From NCBI RefSeq assembly GCF_902459465.1, contig NC_047062.1:26281866-26345865 (forward strand): a stretch of 64,000 bases of DNA, in the 5' to 3' direction. Shown here piece by piece: positions 33,467 to 47,300 of the stretch. This DNA comes from Asterias rubens (Eukaryota; Echinodermata; Asteroidea; Forcipulatida; Asteriidae). Position 1 is the stretch's first letter; each line of letters starts with the position of its first letter. The notes below the pieces were generated by a model. It was not told the DNA's origin and made no database searches. It worked only from the letters and a program-made list of their open reading frames with translations. A program made the translations under genes and the position numbers.

Positions 33467-33652
33467 ACTAGGCACATGTACACCCCAGCAATGGCGCGCG
33501 GTGCTCATCACTGCGCGCCCGGTGCGCGCCTGGATTGGTGTATAACAGATAACATTGGGAACTAGGCACATGTACACCCCAGCAATGGCGCGCGGTGCTC
33601 ATCACTGCGCGCCCGGTGCGCGCCTGGATTGGTGTATAACGGATAACATTGG
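33467..33652. repeat. 93-bp direct tandem duplication, GC-rich
   Basis: ACTAGGCACATGTACACCCC at 33468 recurs at 33561 with the whole unit, including CAATGGCGCGCGGTGCTCAT, nearly unchanged. An inverse-related phrase (CTTGGGCGCCATTGTTGGGG) lies at about 33300. Confidence 0.93.
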
Positions 33653-33711
33653 GAATTGTCAATGGACCCTTTTCATTAAATATGCTTATTATATTCACGC
33701 TTCGTATGAAC

Positions 33712-33890
33712 CTGTTGGTTGGCAAACGCCATAGAGTTGTGCACTAAGCAGACGCACAATCGTGTCTGCGTCATGCAGCCATTAGCCGTGTACAAAACAG
33801 CACGATGTTTGCTTATTTTTTGCCAACCAAAAATGTTAGTGCGCACGGGCTATGTGGAATTAACTTGTTTCATGAAAAGGGCCCATTACG
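33712..33890. repeat. Interspersed repeat, copy 2
   Basis: Second copy of the 28126-28330 repeat, starting GCAAACGCCATAGAGTTGTG and directly following the 93-bp duplication. Confidence 0.85.
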
Positions 33891-34446
33891 GAACATGGCG
33901 TTTTGATTGGGTGGAATAGATCAGACATTGCAGCCATTTATGCCTGCTATGGATGCCTTGGTACAAGCATCCTACAGTCACTGTGGTCTCTCAAGGGTCA
34001 AAGCTGATGTTTTTGATGGTTTTTGAGGTTTATAATAAAATTACTTAAAAAGGTACTTTAAAAATGCATCTGCGTATCAATTATGCAATAGTATAGTACT
34101 GTGTATAATTAGAAATTCTGCACCTTCAATATTGCTTGGATTGTTTATGAACAGAATATCAGCAAATTCAATGAGAAATTGCTTGAGAATTGAAAGAGAT
34201 GAACAAAAGGCTTGGAGTAAATAAAATCCACACAGAATGGCAACTTTCACACAATCGAGAGTGTACTCAACCCCAAATCTAAATAGTAATAATTGGTAAG
34301 ATTTCTAACTTTAAAAAGAATCGCTAACAAAAAATTAAATGGTGGTTAAAAATTTACTGCATAAAAAAACTAAAAAAGATTTCCTTAAAATTGATATCAC
34401 ATTTTGTAATCAAAGCTAAAAATCTAAACCTACTAAAAAAGTTCTT

Positions 34447-34537
34447 CTAGCGTGCATAGCTTAAGTAATCGCAGTTGTAGTCGGTTTCAATCTGGCATCT
34501 CAAAAGGTTACCTCCAAGGTTGGGAACATCTGATTGT
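34447..34537 (-). CDS. Possible orphan terminal coding exon
   Basis: On the minus strand, a pyrimidine-rich tract and acceptor (TTTTTTCCCAG, or CAATCAG eight bases later) lead into a frame reading VPNLGGNLLRCQIETDY, then NCDYLSYAR and a stop at 34447-34449. The composition looks protein-like and the acceptor is good. No upstream exon was identified and it lies downstream of the AMN stop. It could be an alternative AMN end, the last exon of another gene, or chance. Confidence 0.25.
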
Positions 34538-35356
34538 CTGGGAAAAAAGGACATATATAATTAAAATCTTAGGGTAACAGCATGTCAAAATGTGAACATC
34601 TTCCCTACATGTATGTTTAATATGGTGAATGTATCTCCACAAAATACAAAGCTATTTATGTTTACAGTTGCTCCACCACACAAGGCGTGCAGTTGACTTT
34701 TTGATCAACTCAAATGTTAACCAGTAAACGAAGGACGACTTGTATGCGTGTACAACTTTCACCAACACGTAAACGTGTCAAATTCGTTTAAACTATTCAC
34801 CAGTTCACAGGAGATGTCATCGACAAACGTGTGTTTATACATGCCAGAAAATCGTTTTGGAGGTGGTATGACGTAAACCAAGCCTGGGCAACTAGTGAAA
34901 TTTACTACTTGACTAGTAAGTTGCACCTCAAATAGTTGCGACTTTGTCACTAATTGCGACTAATTTTTTGTTCCCAAAATGCATTGCGGCCTATTGTTTG
35001 CCACAGGCGCAGTATTGTAAAATTCGTACTGAAACGATTGAAGGATTATGTTGTTGTAAATAGTCATGAGTGACACAATTGGTTCACCAAACAGGAACTT
35101 TCGACTATTTTTGTAGTAGTTGTGGCGGCAGGATTAACTGAGATGTTGAAAAACGGTAGTAGTGACTCGACTAAGCAATCAATAGTTGTTACTTCAAAAT
35201 TAGTCGCACTAGTCGTCCAGGCTTACAACCACAAACAAAATCACATAAAAATAATAATAAATAAAAATTATAAATTGTTTTGTAAAGACAGAAAATTAAT
35301 CACACGAGTAGACACGGGAGAATTTTAGAAAACCCGGCATTTAATGGTAACTGAGA

Positions 35357-35362
35357 TTTATT
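35357..35362 (-). terminator. AATAAA just after the AMN stop
   Basis: AATAAA on the minus strand 14 bases beyond the AMN stop codon. It would give an unusually short 3' UTR, and its use is uncertain. Confidence 0.35.
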
Positions 35363-35375
35363 AATTATTACCTGT

Positions 35376-38300
35376 TTAAGAGTCAGACTCCTGCGTAGAC
35401 ATGTCAAAGCCAACATTGGAGAATCCCTCTACACCATCGTGCTGATCCTCAGGAGACATTTTCACCTCCACACTCTGACTTGGAATCTTCACAACAGTGG
35501 CGTAGATAGGATTGTCAAATCCATTGATGTCATCAAGTTGGTCTAGGTTCTCCACCGAGGGAGGCAGGCCTTTACCCTTCTTGCCCTTCTTGCCGGATTT
35601 CTTTAAGTCATCAGCGTCTCCAGATGCGATATCGGTCAGGATCTTAGTTGGATCACTGTATAGATTGTCCTGTGTAATATTCACATAGAAGGGGGTTTTC
35701 ACTTTAGATGGCTACTTCAAGTAATGCTGCGTGCACAAACACGACGAGACTGCAAGCAGACATGCGCGCCATTTTGTAAGATGAACTTTGTACATGCGTT
35801 GAATGTGATGTACACATCATGTGTGTTGATAAACTCATGCTATGCGATGCTGTTTTGTCAACTTACATAATGGCCGCATGCGCGCATGCCGGGCTGCGTA
35901 TATAGGCCAATGCGCCCTCTAGTTCTTATATATACATCTTACACTGGATGAACACAGCCTCAATGATGATGCAGCTCATTTCCAATTTGTGTAATAGACT
36001 GTGCAAGTCTTCATATCGAAAACGAGAAAACAAGTTGATCGCAGACTGTATACTTTTTATGCCAACAAATATTCTTTTAAATTAAATTTACATCAAAATC
36101 TTGATAATAAATATACAGTAGCCTGTCTTTATATAATCAAATTATTTATATAAACAAATTATTTGCCATCAGTAAGGAGGATACTTATGGTCAGTTGAAT
36201 TAATGCTATAAACTATGTACAAATGTTTGATGAACACTTTAGAGATGCTCATCAGGTATGATAAAGCGCTTTTTCTTACCAGGATTTTTCAAAACTTGAG
36301 GGTGCTGAACTGAATAGAGGTCTTCAGAATGTTTACTACTTGGTGTTTATCTTGATTTTAACCATGGGATGATCGCTAGAATGCACCTTCTAGTTCTTAT
36401 ATATACACACCATGGGCTACTTGTAAAATCCCAACTCCTATGCAGATGGAGGTTGACTGAAACCATTACTTGGGAGAAATAACTATCAGTTTTCCTCAAA
36501 ATGGTGAGTTTTTTATGCCTTTAATATATACCCGAGTTGGATTTTGTCGTGTAGAACTTATATTTAGATCTCTCAGATTTTACAAGCTTTTCACAAATGA
36601 TTTTGAACAATATGAAAGTGTCAAGTTGCCATTCCTGAGGGCCGCAATAATAAAAAATCAGACTTTAAAGTAAGAAGAACATCATGCCTGCATGACTTTC
36701 AATAATAACATGCAGACCAAGCAAAGAGATCCCTTCCTACCTGCATAGAAGGTGTGTTATACACCGGGTTATCAAAGCTCTGCATGTGAATAGCTGGTGG
36801 ATGGCCAGGGAGTTCCTCCATGAAGCCAGCTGGAATGCCTGGGGACATATCCACATCGGCATTCAGTGGCATGTCCTTGGTGAAGAATGTACTGAAACAT
36901 CAAATAAAAACAAAAAGTAGGTATTGGAACATTTTCTGCAGTCGGCCACCACTTTTTCACACATTATGAATTAATAAGAGTATCTCATTTTATCAGTGTA
37001 ACATGGTATTGTATGACGCAACAGTGGGCTCCACAATCTATCAAAGTGTAGGAGGGTTAGATTCAAGTCAAATTTTAAATGCAATCATGAACAGTCTACT
37101 TACGATGACTAGAGCAAGCTAGTCAAAACATTGAGACCAATTTAAGAACTGACTCCGCGGTAGTGCAGTTAATTACGATTCTTTAGCTAAAGCAAAAGTA
37201 GTAGTCCCAGCCAATTTTTTTTAACTTCCGCCCAGGTAGTAGTTAAAAAGCAGGACAGTTCTTTTCAGAACTGAGAAGTCTCCTGAACAATCCGATAAAT
37301 CTACTTCGCGGTAGTAAAATAAAGAAAGACAGTTCTTTAAGAACAAACTCTAGCTGCCAAGTACATGTAGATACACATATGGTGTTTTCCGCAAACCAAA
37401 TATCTAATAATCATAAACTTATTCATCCAGAAACAAATCAATATGACAAACTTACGAGCGACGACGCAAGAAGATGAATCCAAAAGTGCTGGTAACGATG
37501 ACAACAATAATAACAGCAATGATGATTCCAGCCACAGCACCTCCAGTAACTGAGCCTTGGGCACCTGTGTTATCCTTGGAGCTATGCATCACTACATCAA
37601 CCACTCCAAAGGATTCAGGGTCTGAAACGAGTCATATTCAAACTCAAGTAAGCTCATTTCAAAAGAAAAATGGAGTAAGAGATATCATGAGGACAATAAA
37701 ACAAGCTCAATGGAGATGGGCTGGACACACTGCCCGAAGAAATGACAAAAGATTGACAACGAGAATAATGGACTGGCAACCAAGGACAGCAAACCAAGGA
37801 AAAGAGGTAGACAGAGAAGAAGATGGAGAGATGACATCAGGGTATATGCAGGAACAACACAGACAAGAACTGCACGAAATAAAAATGAATGGCATTTACA
37901 TGAGGCCTACATCTTACACAGCCTCAATGATGATGAAGCTCATTTCAAATTTGTGTAATAGACTGTGCAAGTCTTGCGCGTATCGAAAACGAGAAAACAA
38001 GTTGAACGCAGACTGTAAATTTTTTATGCCAACAAATATTCTTTTAAATTAAATTTACACCAAAATCTTAAAAATCTGTAAAAAATACAGTAGCCTGTAT
38101 TTATATAACCAAATTATTTGTCATCAATATTACTGTCAGTTGAATTAATGCTATAAACTACGTACAAATGTTTGATGAACACATTGAGATACCCATCAAG
38201 TGTCATAAAGCGCTTCTTCTTCCAGGATCTTTCAAAACAGCCAGGCATTCTGGACCCAAATTGTTGAAGTTTGGCCAAATGACGCTGAACTGAAAAAGGC

Positions 38301-41300
38301 TTTAGAATGTTTCTACTTGGTGTTTATCTTGGTATTATATGCCTTAAATTAATATTCTTTATTCCCGATGCAAATATCTACTATATTGTTGCTACTATAC
38401 TGCCAAAACATAGAATTCTAACTGCCTCTAACTACCGGGCAATCTCGGTAGTCTAGTTGGTAAGACACTGCTCTAGAATTGCAAGGGTCGTGGGTTCGAA
38501 TCCCACCCGAGTAATATGCCTGTGATATTTTTTCACAGGAATCGAGAAAGTACTGAGTATACAGTGCTAACACATATCGGTGTATGGGTAAAAACCAAAA
38601 TTGATAATCTTCGCTAAGCAAAAACCGAGTTGGGTACCAGTCACAACAATGTAAACTGAACATAATTTTGGCAGGTAACCCGTTTCTGCTTGGCAACACT
38701 TTTCTGTGCTTAGCAAGTTTCTGTGCTTACAGATTAATGTAATTAGGCCCTGATGCTTACCATTCTGTATGTCAGTCATAATCTGTAGACCCAATGTTAT
38801 TGCCTTCTGACCGTTACTTGATCCTGACTCTTTGTCCGTTAGTACCATCTGAATTTGACCAGTGCTTGTCATGGAGGTGTAGATATCCACTTCACCCGTG
38901 TCCACTTCACGTCGTTTCCTACGATTCTAGTTGTCAAATGAAATTCCTTGTTATTGGACAATTAGTTGTGGCTAAATAACCCTTCATTTTTATCTGTTAT
39001 CTGTGCACTTTATTTTGCGTACTGACAATAAGCCATTTGCGTGTTAGATTTGAATATTCCTGGTACAAGACGTGCTTGATCACAAGTTACCACTTAAAAT
39101 TTAAATTCCTCAGACTATCGAGACAGTTGCTATGTCACATAATCAGGGGCAAGCTTTTGCATTGTTACATAAGAGATGGTGAACACCCATACACAATTCT
39201 GAATGAATGTGTATGACACAGTGGTACCAGGGCTTGCTCATCTGGAGGTTATTAATTTTGGTTTTTACCCATACATCCATGTGTTTTAGCACTCAGTACT
39301 CTCCCGAGTCCTGTAAAAGAAAATCACAGGCATTCTACTCAGGTGGGATTCGAACCAACGACCATTGAAATTCTAGAGCAGTGTCTTGGCAACTAGACTA
39401 CCGAGATGCTATGCAAAGGCTTGCCCGAACCATTTGGCATATCAACTGTTTCGATATTCAAATGTAAGGAATTCAAATATAAGCGGTATCTTGTGACTAA
39501 ACAAGTCATTGTAACAGACATCATCCAAAATTAACTCCCAAATGGATACTATAAAATAAAAAACTGCTTGAAATAATGCAAAAGTTGCATCTTCATAATC
39601 ACTACATCTACCACACCATATCTTAAAAATAGAGCAGGAAATTTAGGGATCCTGTGCAAAGTAAACATACAAGACCTTTTCCATTTCTTAGGTAGTTCTG
39701 AGACCAAATGACTTAATTGATTGTCACTAGCCCCCTATAGCGTCCCAAGTCTAATTATTTCAAATCAGGCAGGACAATCGACCATAGGAAAAATTAGGAA
39801 AATCACGGGCAACACAATGGAGTAGAATGTGAAAAGCTGTAATTGGATATTTAATGATCTCACTGATTTTCTTGTCGATAAAAAGAATAGGAAATCGGAT
39901 AAAAATAGGATGATGCTTATCATGTGTAGTATAGGCACTAATCAAAAGTCATAATACTATGTTAAAGGCACTGGACACAATTGGTAATTGTCGAAGACCA
40001 CTATTCTCACTTGGTGTATCCCAACATATGCACAAAATAACAAACCTGTGAAAATTTGAACTCGATTGGTCATCGAAGTTGGAAGCAAATACCCTTGTCA
40101 CAGGAAGTTGTGTTCTTTCAGATGCTTAATTCTGAGACCACAAATCTAATTTTGAGGTCTCGAAATAAAATTCAAGGAAGATTACTTCTTTTTCGAAAAC
40201 TACTTTACTTCAGAAGGAGCCGTTTCTCACAATGTTTTGTTACCATCAACAGCTCTCCATTGCTTGTTCCCAAGTAAGTTCTTATGCTAACAATTACTTT
40301 GAGTAGTTACCAATAGAGTCCAGTGCCTTTAAAAGGAATCAGTATTTACATTTGCAATGTTTGGGGTATCATGAACGTGGTAGTCATCATGCATCCTGTT
40401 GTTGAAGTCTGCCATGTTGAATGTTGCAACATCATAGTTCATAACTAGAATAGCTCCTGCAGGAAGTCCAAACAAATCTCAGGGTGAAAGTCGTCTTTTT
40501 TTTGTAAATTAATTTTGTGAGAATCCAAACTGCCCCAGTCCTCCAAAATCATCCAATATGAGTTTATGTAGAACCCCAAGTGATCCTACATGAATTCACA
40601 TTGGTTGATTTTGGAGGATTCCGGCATAAGGCCATTATCTTTAGTAGGGTTTTGTGGGAGATCTTAGAATTATTGATATTGTTCTGAAAGAATTGGTATT
40701 GCAGCACTTTTTTGCTGCTGAGTACTGCAGGCCTATAAAGAGGAGCTGAAACACTAGATGTTAACAATGATCGTGTAACGTCAAGTGAGCATGCGTCACG
40801 CATTTACGCTGGTTGAATTGGGGGACCCCATTAATCCAGTTTAACTAGGCTTATTATCTCACATTGTTGTAGTTGTACATTATTGTTGCCAATCTTATAT
40901 AAGGTACGTATGCCAAGTTATATAAGGGGGGGGGGGGAGACGGAACCCCAAAAAAAATTTGTGGGGAAAAAAAGGGAAAAAATTAAATTGAGGCAGAGAT
41001 TTTACAGGCCTGGTATTGGTCCGACACCCTGGGCAAGTGCACTACTGACGAGATAAAAAGGACTGTCCAAAATTCTCCCATTGGTAACAATTTATGATGC
41101 AGACTTTTTTGGTTTATAAGAGGCAAGAATGTTACCACATAATGGACAGCAACCCCCTATTGGAGTAACAGCATCAGCACATGAGATGGGCATACAGCTG
41201 TACTGGTCACAGATCCTCTTCAACTGTTTGGCATCATCAAAATGAAAATAACATCTATTAGTAAAAGTCCAAATTCAATTTAACCTTTACAGATACACAG

Positions 41301-44300
41301 CACTTGTACCTGTTGTTTGAACAAAAAATACAATATGCCAGAACTGGGTTGTTAAACCTAGTGATTAGGAAACGTCAACTTATTTAATAGCGCAAATTTA
41401 GTAATGGGTGTGATCCCTGGCTACATGACAGTTAACGATTGTATGGCTTTTGACTGGCACCCCGAACAAAAATATTGACAGAATAGGGACACCGCCAACA
41501 TTAGGGCTAGATAGCTCAGTTTGTAGAGAGCCGGCACGTTAATCCGATGGTGGTTGGTCCAAATCTAGTAAATTGTTCTTTGTTCAACCCCCAAATCAGC
41601 TAATATACATGTATCTCAGATGAACTCACAGTGTCTGGGTCATCATTGCCACAGGCGCAGCCGCTGTCTTTTGGGCAGGCACTGCCCTGGATGGTTATCG
41701 AAGCACTTCTTTCTGAGAACTGTAGCTTGCCATCAGGACCATTGCGAAAGTCGTTAAACTGACTTGTATCTTTGTCCTGTAATGGAAAAGAGAGACAATT
41801 TTAAAATATTAGGAATGAACAATTTTAACTTTCTTTTCATATAGGAAATAACCTCATTAAAGGCAGTGGACACTATTGGTAATTACTCAAAATAATTAGT
41901 AGCAAAAAACCTTACTTGGTAACAAGTAATTGGGGGGGCTGTTTATAGTATATTTGCTTAATACAAATAGTAGCTAAGCACAACAAAATGTTACTTACCA
42001 GAATAAAGTTATCACCGCCTAATTGTGGTTCAGACACACGGCCGTAACAAAAATAAGCCCTTTGAAAACGTCCATATAACAACTTTATAAGGGTATCCAA
42101 ATGAAGTTTCAATGACATTAAAAGTTACTAATGACTAGTATAGCGAAAAAAGGGTGCTTTATGACTGAAAACAATCCTGTAGAGCTGTCGGAAAAAGAAT
42201 TTCAGTTGTGCAAGTGAAGTGATTAATTGTAGAAATCGAAATCAAAATAAGCTACATGGGGTTTACAAATACTATTTCCATGAGTTTTCAGACCTTTCAG
42301 ATTAATAACCTACTTTCCCAGAGAAGCTCATTCTACCGATGGTGACGCTGGCATCCACATTGACTGCAAACACCTGGTCTTCAGGGAAGAGGACTGAATC
42401 ATATTGACATGGGACTCTCTCTGTCTCCACAGTCACCAGAGCATCCAAGTCCTGCCAGTTGTCTGGATCAAACCAGTTCTTGAAGTCTGGGCTGATGAAG
42501 TTGACATCTACAACCAACAAAATATTATAAATTTTTTCAATGAGATTTCGTCTTACATCACAGGGTCAGACTGCCATGAGAATGTTCACACGATGTTATG
42601 TGTTTGTGCATGGAAAGTGTGGTTTTACTTTGCCCTGGTAGTAATGATTTTGCTGCCAATATGATCAATAAAAATCTCCTGAAGAAGCTGCAAGTCCCTT
42701 TATTTTCACGCTCAAATTATTTGATTACGGTAGAAGGGTAGCTGTCAGCTAGAGTTGGACAACTTCGCGGTCTCCCTTGGCACAACCCGACTTCACGTCG
42801 TGCACAGCGCAAAATCCACGGTGCGTGAGCTCGCTCAAACCTCAGTAATTTCTGTAGTCTACCCATACTCTCAAAAGAAACCTCTTAAGTAGTAGAATAC
42901 TGGAAATATCAAACAGCAAATGTGACCCACTACGTGAAAATGAGTCAGATGTCGCCCAATGCATATTAAGTTATGGACAGATTAATTTTTACTTTGTAAG
43001 ATCTTTATTTGCATGGTTAACCTTGAGAACACTTACCTTTAGGCTATAAAGCTATGAATACAACAATTATGTGATCATACTTATGTCTAATTTGTATCCT
43101 TTCACGTGCAATGGTAGTTTAAAACATCACTTTACTTGTAATTCGTTTTTCAGAAAAAATTATGTATTGGCTAATTTCAAACGGGAGTAACTAAGTTGCG
43201 ATGGATTTTAGATTTAGCGATCGATTTCGACGTTTGCGATGACCAAAACGCGTTACTGAAATCGGCCCCAGGTGTCATGACCAGGATTTGAACCCCAGTC
43301 TACTACTGACAACACCAGAGCTTGGGTCCAGTTCACTAAAAGTTATGCATCTATTTTCAGCTGTATTCTTTTTTAGTTTTTGACACACAAAAAAGTTCAA
43401 ATGATACTCAGTTATATACTGTACTGCGTATCGACTGTATTTAAAATACAGATCACGTCAAATTATTCAAGAGAACAAACAGCAGCAACTACTAATTCCT
43501 TGCATTTACAGTATTTCAACAGACTACACCTTTGGTGGAATGTGACTGGCATAGACTTAACAATAAATGAGCTTTGTAAATGAAACTTGTTACCATCAAT
43601 GTACTTTTGATACTTTACCTTCGAAATTGCAATCTGCATCAGAAGGGGTATCCGAGAATGATAGCACCATGTCATTAAGCATCAGAAGCTGTCCATTATT
43701 AGGTAAAATGATCTCCCTCACAGAGCTGATGTTTGTCTGAAGAAGAGCTGTTTGCACCTTTAAGGTGGGGGAACAAATAGTAGTAATAGTTGGTTAAAAG
43801 ACCTGTGCAAATGAGTTATAGACTATGCATGTATTGCATGCATTCAACCTTCTAGGAAAAAGATAGCCCCAATTATATTGAGTTGTATTAACGTATGCAC
43901 GATTCTGCTTGGAACCTCAATTACTTTAGTTAAAAGAAGATTATGGCTATAAAAGTTACATCACATTGCTAGGCAAGTACATTAGAACTTAGCCATGAAA
44001 TAAACGAACAAGAAGTAAACTCAACATAATCAATAAACAAAACCAGAGAATACTACTTGATCTTTGTTTCCAGTTACTTGTAAACAAATAACAATTTTGG
44101 CTACATGCAAAACGAATGTAACAATCCAACTAATCTGAGCAACAGAAAACAAGCAATTACATGTACCAACATGACCAAAGTATGGTCCCCTGTTACACTT
44201 TAATACAAAACCTCAAACAGGTACTTGAGCAATTTTTTTAACGGGAAAAACAAGGAACACTTCTGCCTTTGTCGGCGTGCGTAAAATGACACTACTTTGA

Positions 44301-47300
44301 CGCCATGTGTGGGAGTTTGCGTTGTTATACCTCAATGCTGCAACAAAGTGGCTAGATACAAATTGGAGCTCCCACATATGAGGTAACATAAGTGATGACA
44401 TAACGGAGCTTTTTCGTAAATCTTTCTGAAAACCACTGGATAAGGGTATGCAAAGTGCTTATTTTGACACAACTAAAATCCTTTTTATACTCATGTGAAC
44501 TTAATTTCCTTATTGATTGAAAAATATTTTAAATGAATTCAGCAAAGATCACGACTTGCTGTTTTCATTCAAGTAGGTCTTTAATGGAAAGTTTATTGTA
44601 CATAACTTTCCGAACTAAAATACGTTTCAACAATCTTTTAAGTTTTACCCTAAAATTACTTGACGACAAAAAACAGAAATTCACATTTTTACTAAATTTG
44701 ATTTCCTCAACTATTTCTATAATCTACCTGTCACAGCATTGTACTGTAAAAGGCTATCAACATGTCCTTATTTACTCTATCTGCACTCCAGAGAACAAAG
44801 TAAATATCACAAGTACCGTTATATGATCCAGTGGCCCTGCAGTCAATGTTTGATTTCTGATTGTACTATGATCTTATCATAGAATAGACTGAATCTATTA
44901 TGATAAATTGCGTGAACATAAATGTTTGTCAACTCAAGGTATTACAAAGTACCTGCATGTAGATTTAATTTTATACAGCTCTTTAGCCGAAAAAGGTGCT
45001 TCAGCTGAGAAAATTCTTGCTTTTAACAGTTTCATACAAAAAAACCACTAATTTTACAACTGCTCAATACATTTGTTAATCGTCATTTCCTACTTAAATG
45101 ACATTTGAATTGTTAACTATAGCCAGGGGAAACTGTGTAACACTATGCAAAATAAGCAGGACACTGGAGTCATAAACAATACTGATGAAAATGCATCATG
45201 TATAAAATTGCAAGTTATTTCCACTGATAAAGCAGCTTTCTTGGGGATGTTGATAAGTTCTTGGTGCAAGACATTCTTATGTTGAATTAGTAAAAACCAG
45301 ACATTCTCTCAACACTACACATGTCGCAACTATTCCACCGATAGAGGGCATTCTCTTGAAGCGAAGAAATTGAGTGGTGGGTGGTTGGAGTTTTCCCAAA
45401 TGTGACCCGCTACGTGAAAATGAGTCAGATGTTGACAATTTCAAGGATTGAGTTATGTGCATGGCTGGAAAGAACACACCAACAGCAGTAGTTTGGTATA
45501 TGTCTAAGCTTTGGGGTGTATCGCGTTGCTGAGTTACTTCCGATTGAAATTAGCCAATTATACATGAATGTTTCTGAAAAACGAATTACAAGTAAAGTGA
45601 TGTTTTAGACTACCATTTCGCGCAAAAGGATACAAATTAGACATAAGTATGATCATTGCCTAAAAGTAAGTGTTCTAAAGATTAACCATGCAAATATATA
45701 TCTTAAAAAGTAAAAAGAAATAAAAAAATGTTTTTGTTTTTTTTCCACATTCAACTGTCCATTACTTAATAATGCATTGGGCGACATCTGACTCATTTTC
45801 ACGTAGCGGGTTAATGTAGCCACTATTATTCGATATTAATGTGCGCTGGGCGGAGCGGGAAATCTAGATATCATTAAACATTTAAATAATGAAAACCAAT
45901 GTCCAGCAGTGCCTAGCACCGAGACTAATCAAATTCACAAATTCTCTGTGGATAGATTTCTGTCGGTGGCAGTTCGTGGTTACCAATCAATAGGCAACAA
46001 ATTTATTAACTTACATTTTACAAAAACAAACAACACAATTTATTACCGTATCGGGAAAAACGATCCTGTTGTTAGCACATGGTAACTTTCCACTGTCCCA
46101 GTTTTGGGGGTTGTTGAAGTTGACATTCGATTTCCATTGCTTAGAAGAACATGAACAAACTCCTAATGCAGAAAGGACATGTTAACATTAATACACAACA
46201 GGTCTGCATGACATTTAAAGTAATTATTTTTATAAAAAAACTAATATTTACATCATAAAATATTCCTCAAAGTTTGGGGACTATGCTGTCATTATTATTA
46301 ATATTTTATTTGCCATAACAGTACGAAATAAGGACAATATACCCCGATGCTGAATAGCTGCTGCAACTATTTGACACTTTGCAAACACCTCAAAGGAAAC
46401 TGGTGGCAGACATTGTGCATAATTAATAGGTCCAACTCCAATGCATTAAAAGAAATCCCTGGAGAGCTTTAAAGTAATCTGTTTTCCAATATTAGGGAGC
46501 TCTTTGCACTCTACATTAGCAAACTTTACACATTAAAAAGTTAACTTATTATCACTTGAATGAAATCTGACAGTTTTTAGATGTTTGCATTTCACTTCAG
46601 CATGGGATTGGAAGTTCCTCCTATGATTTTATTTGCTCCTAATCCTTATTGAAGAAGAATACAACTGCACTTGATTTACTTGAAATTGATGGTCTGCTAG
46701 TCCGTATTAATTGTTTCCTTTTAAGTGCAGTAACCGTTTCCTTAAGTTCAGTAACCGTTTCCTGGAGTTCAGGAATCTCAGGAAATAATAATTCTTACAT
46801 TAATTACAAAGCAACAGGAACTTTGAAAAAAACAATTATTCCATATTTGTTTTCATTTTGCACGTTGCCAAAATAGTTCGGGAACACTTTTTACAATAAG
46901 TCAATAGGCAGTACGGGTGCATAGACTTTTTACCGGACATTCTTACCAGTCCTTCAATAATCGGATTTCTTACTAAGATCGGAAGTTATTGTCCTCTCGT
47001 AGTGGTAAAATCTGACAATGCTGAGACACTAATTATTTGGCAAGCTCTACAGCAAAAGCTATCCAGTTATATTAATAGTTATATTAATAGGACTCTGATC
47101 ATTCATGGTCATAGTAATTATTACATTTATTACATAAATCATAATCATATTAAATATTATTAGCAATTATATGGAGGCTTTGTACATGTATGTAGTCCCC
47201 GGTCGGTTAGGGAACACTTTTTACGATTAGTCAATAGGTAAGTTAGATACTATATTATTTCATAATGAATGAAAACAAAGTGGGTTGCAGGATACGGAAA

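Noticed and set aside
37474-38052. A 192-codon plus-strand gene
   Set aside because: Its start is antisense to the AMN membrane exon and the rest is a frameshifted LINE reverse-transcriptase tail.
38438-38512. A functional tRNA gene with box A and box B
   Set aside because: An inverted second copy at 39215-39413 shares not only the head but the downstream body, which defines a SINE; the anticodon arm is also imperfect.
43748-43758. AMN exon 3 starting at the nearer acceptor AAAG|GTGCAAACAG
   Set aside because: It breaks the reading phase set by exon 2 and leads to a stop; the acceptor AACAG|CTCTTC keeps the frame.
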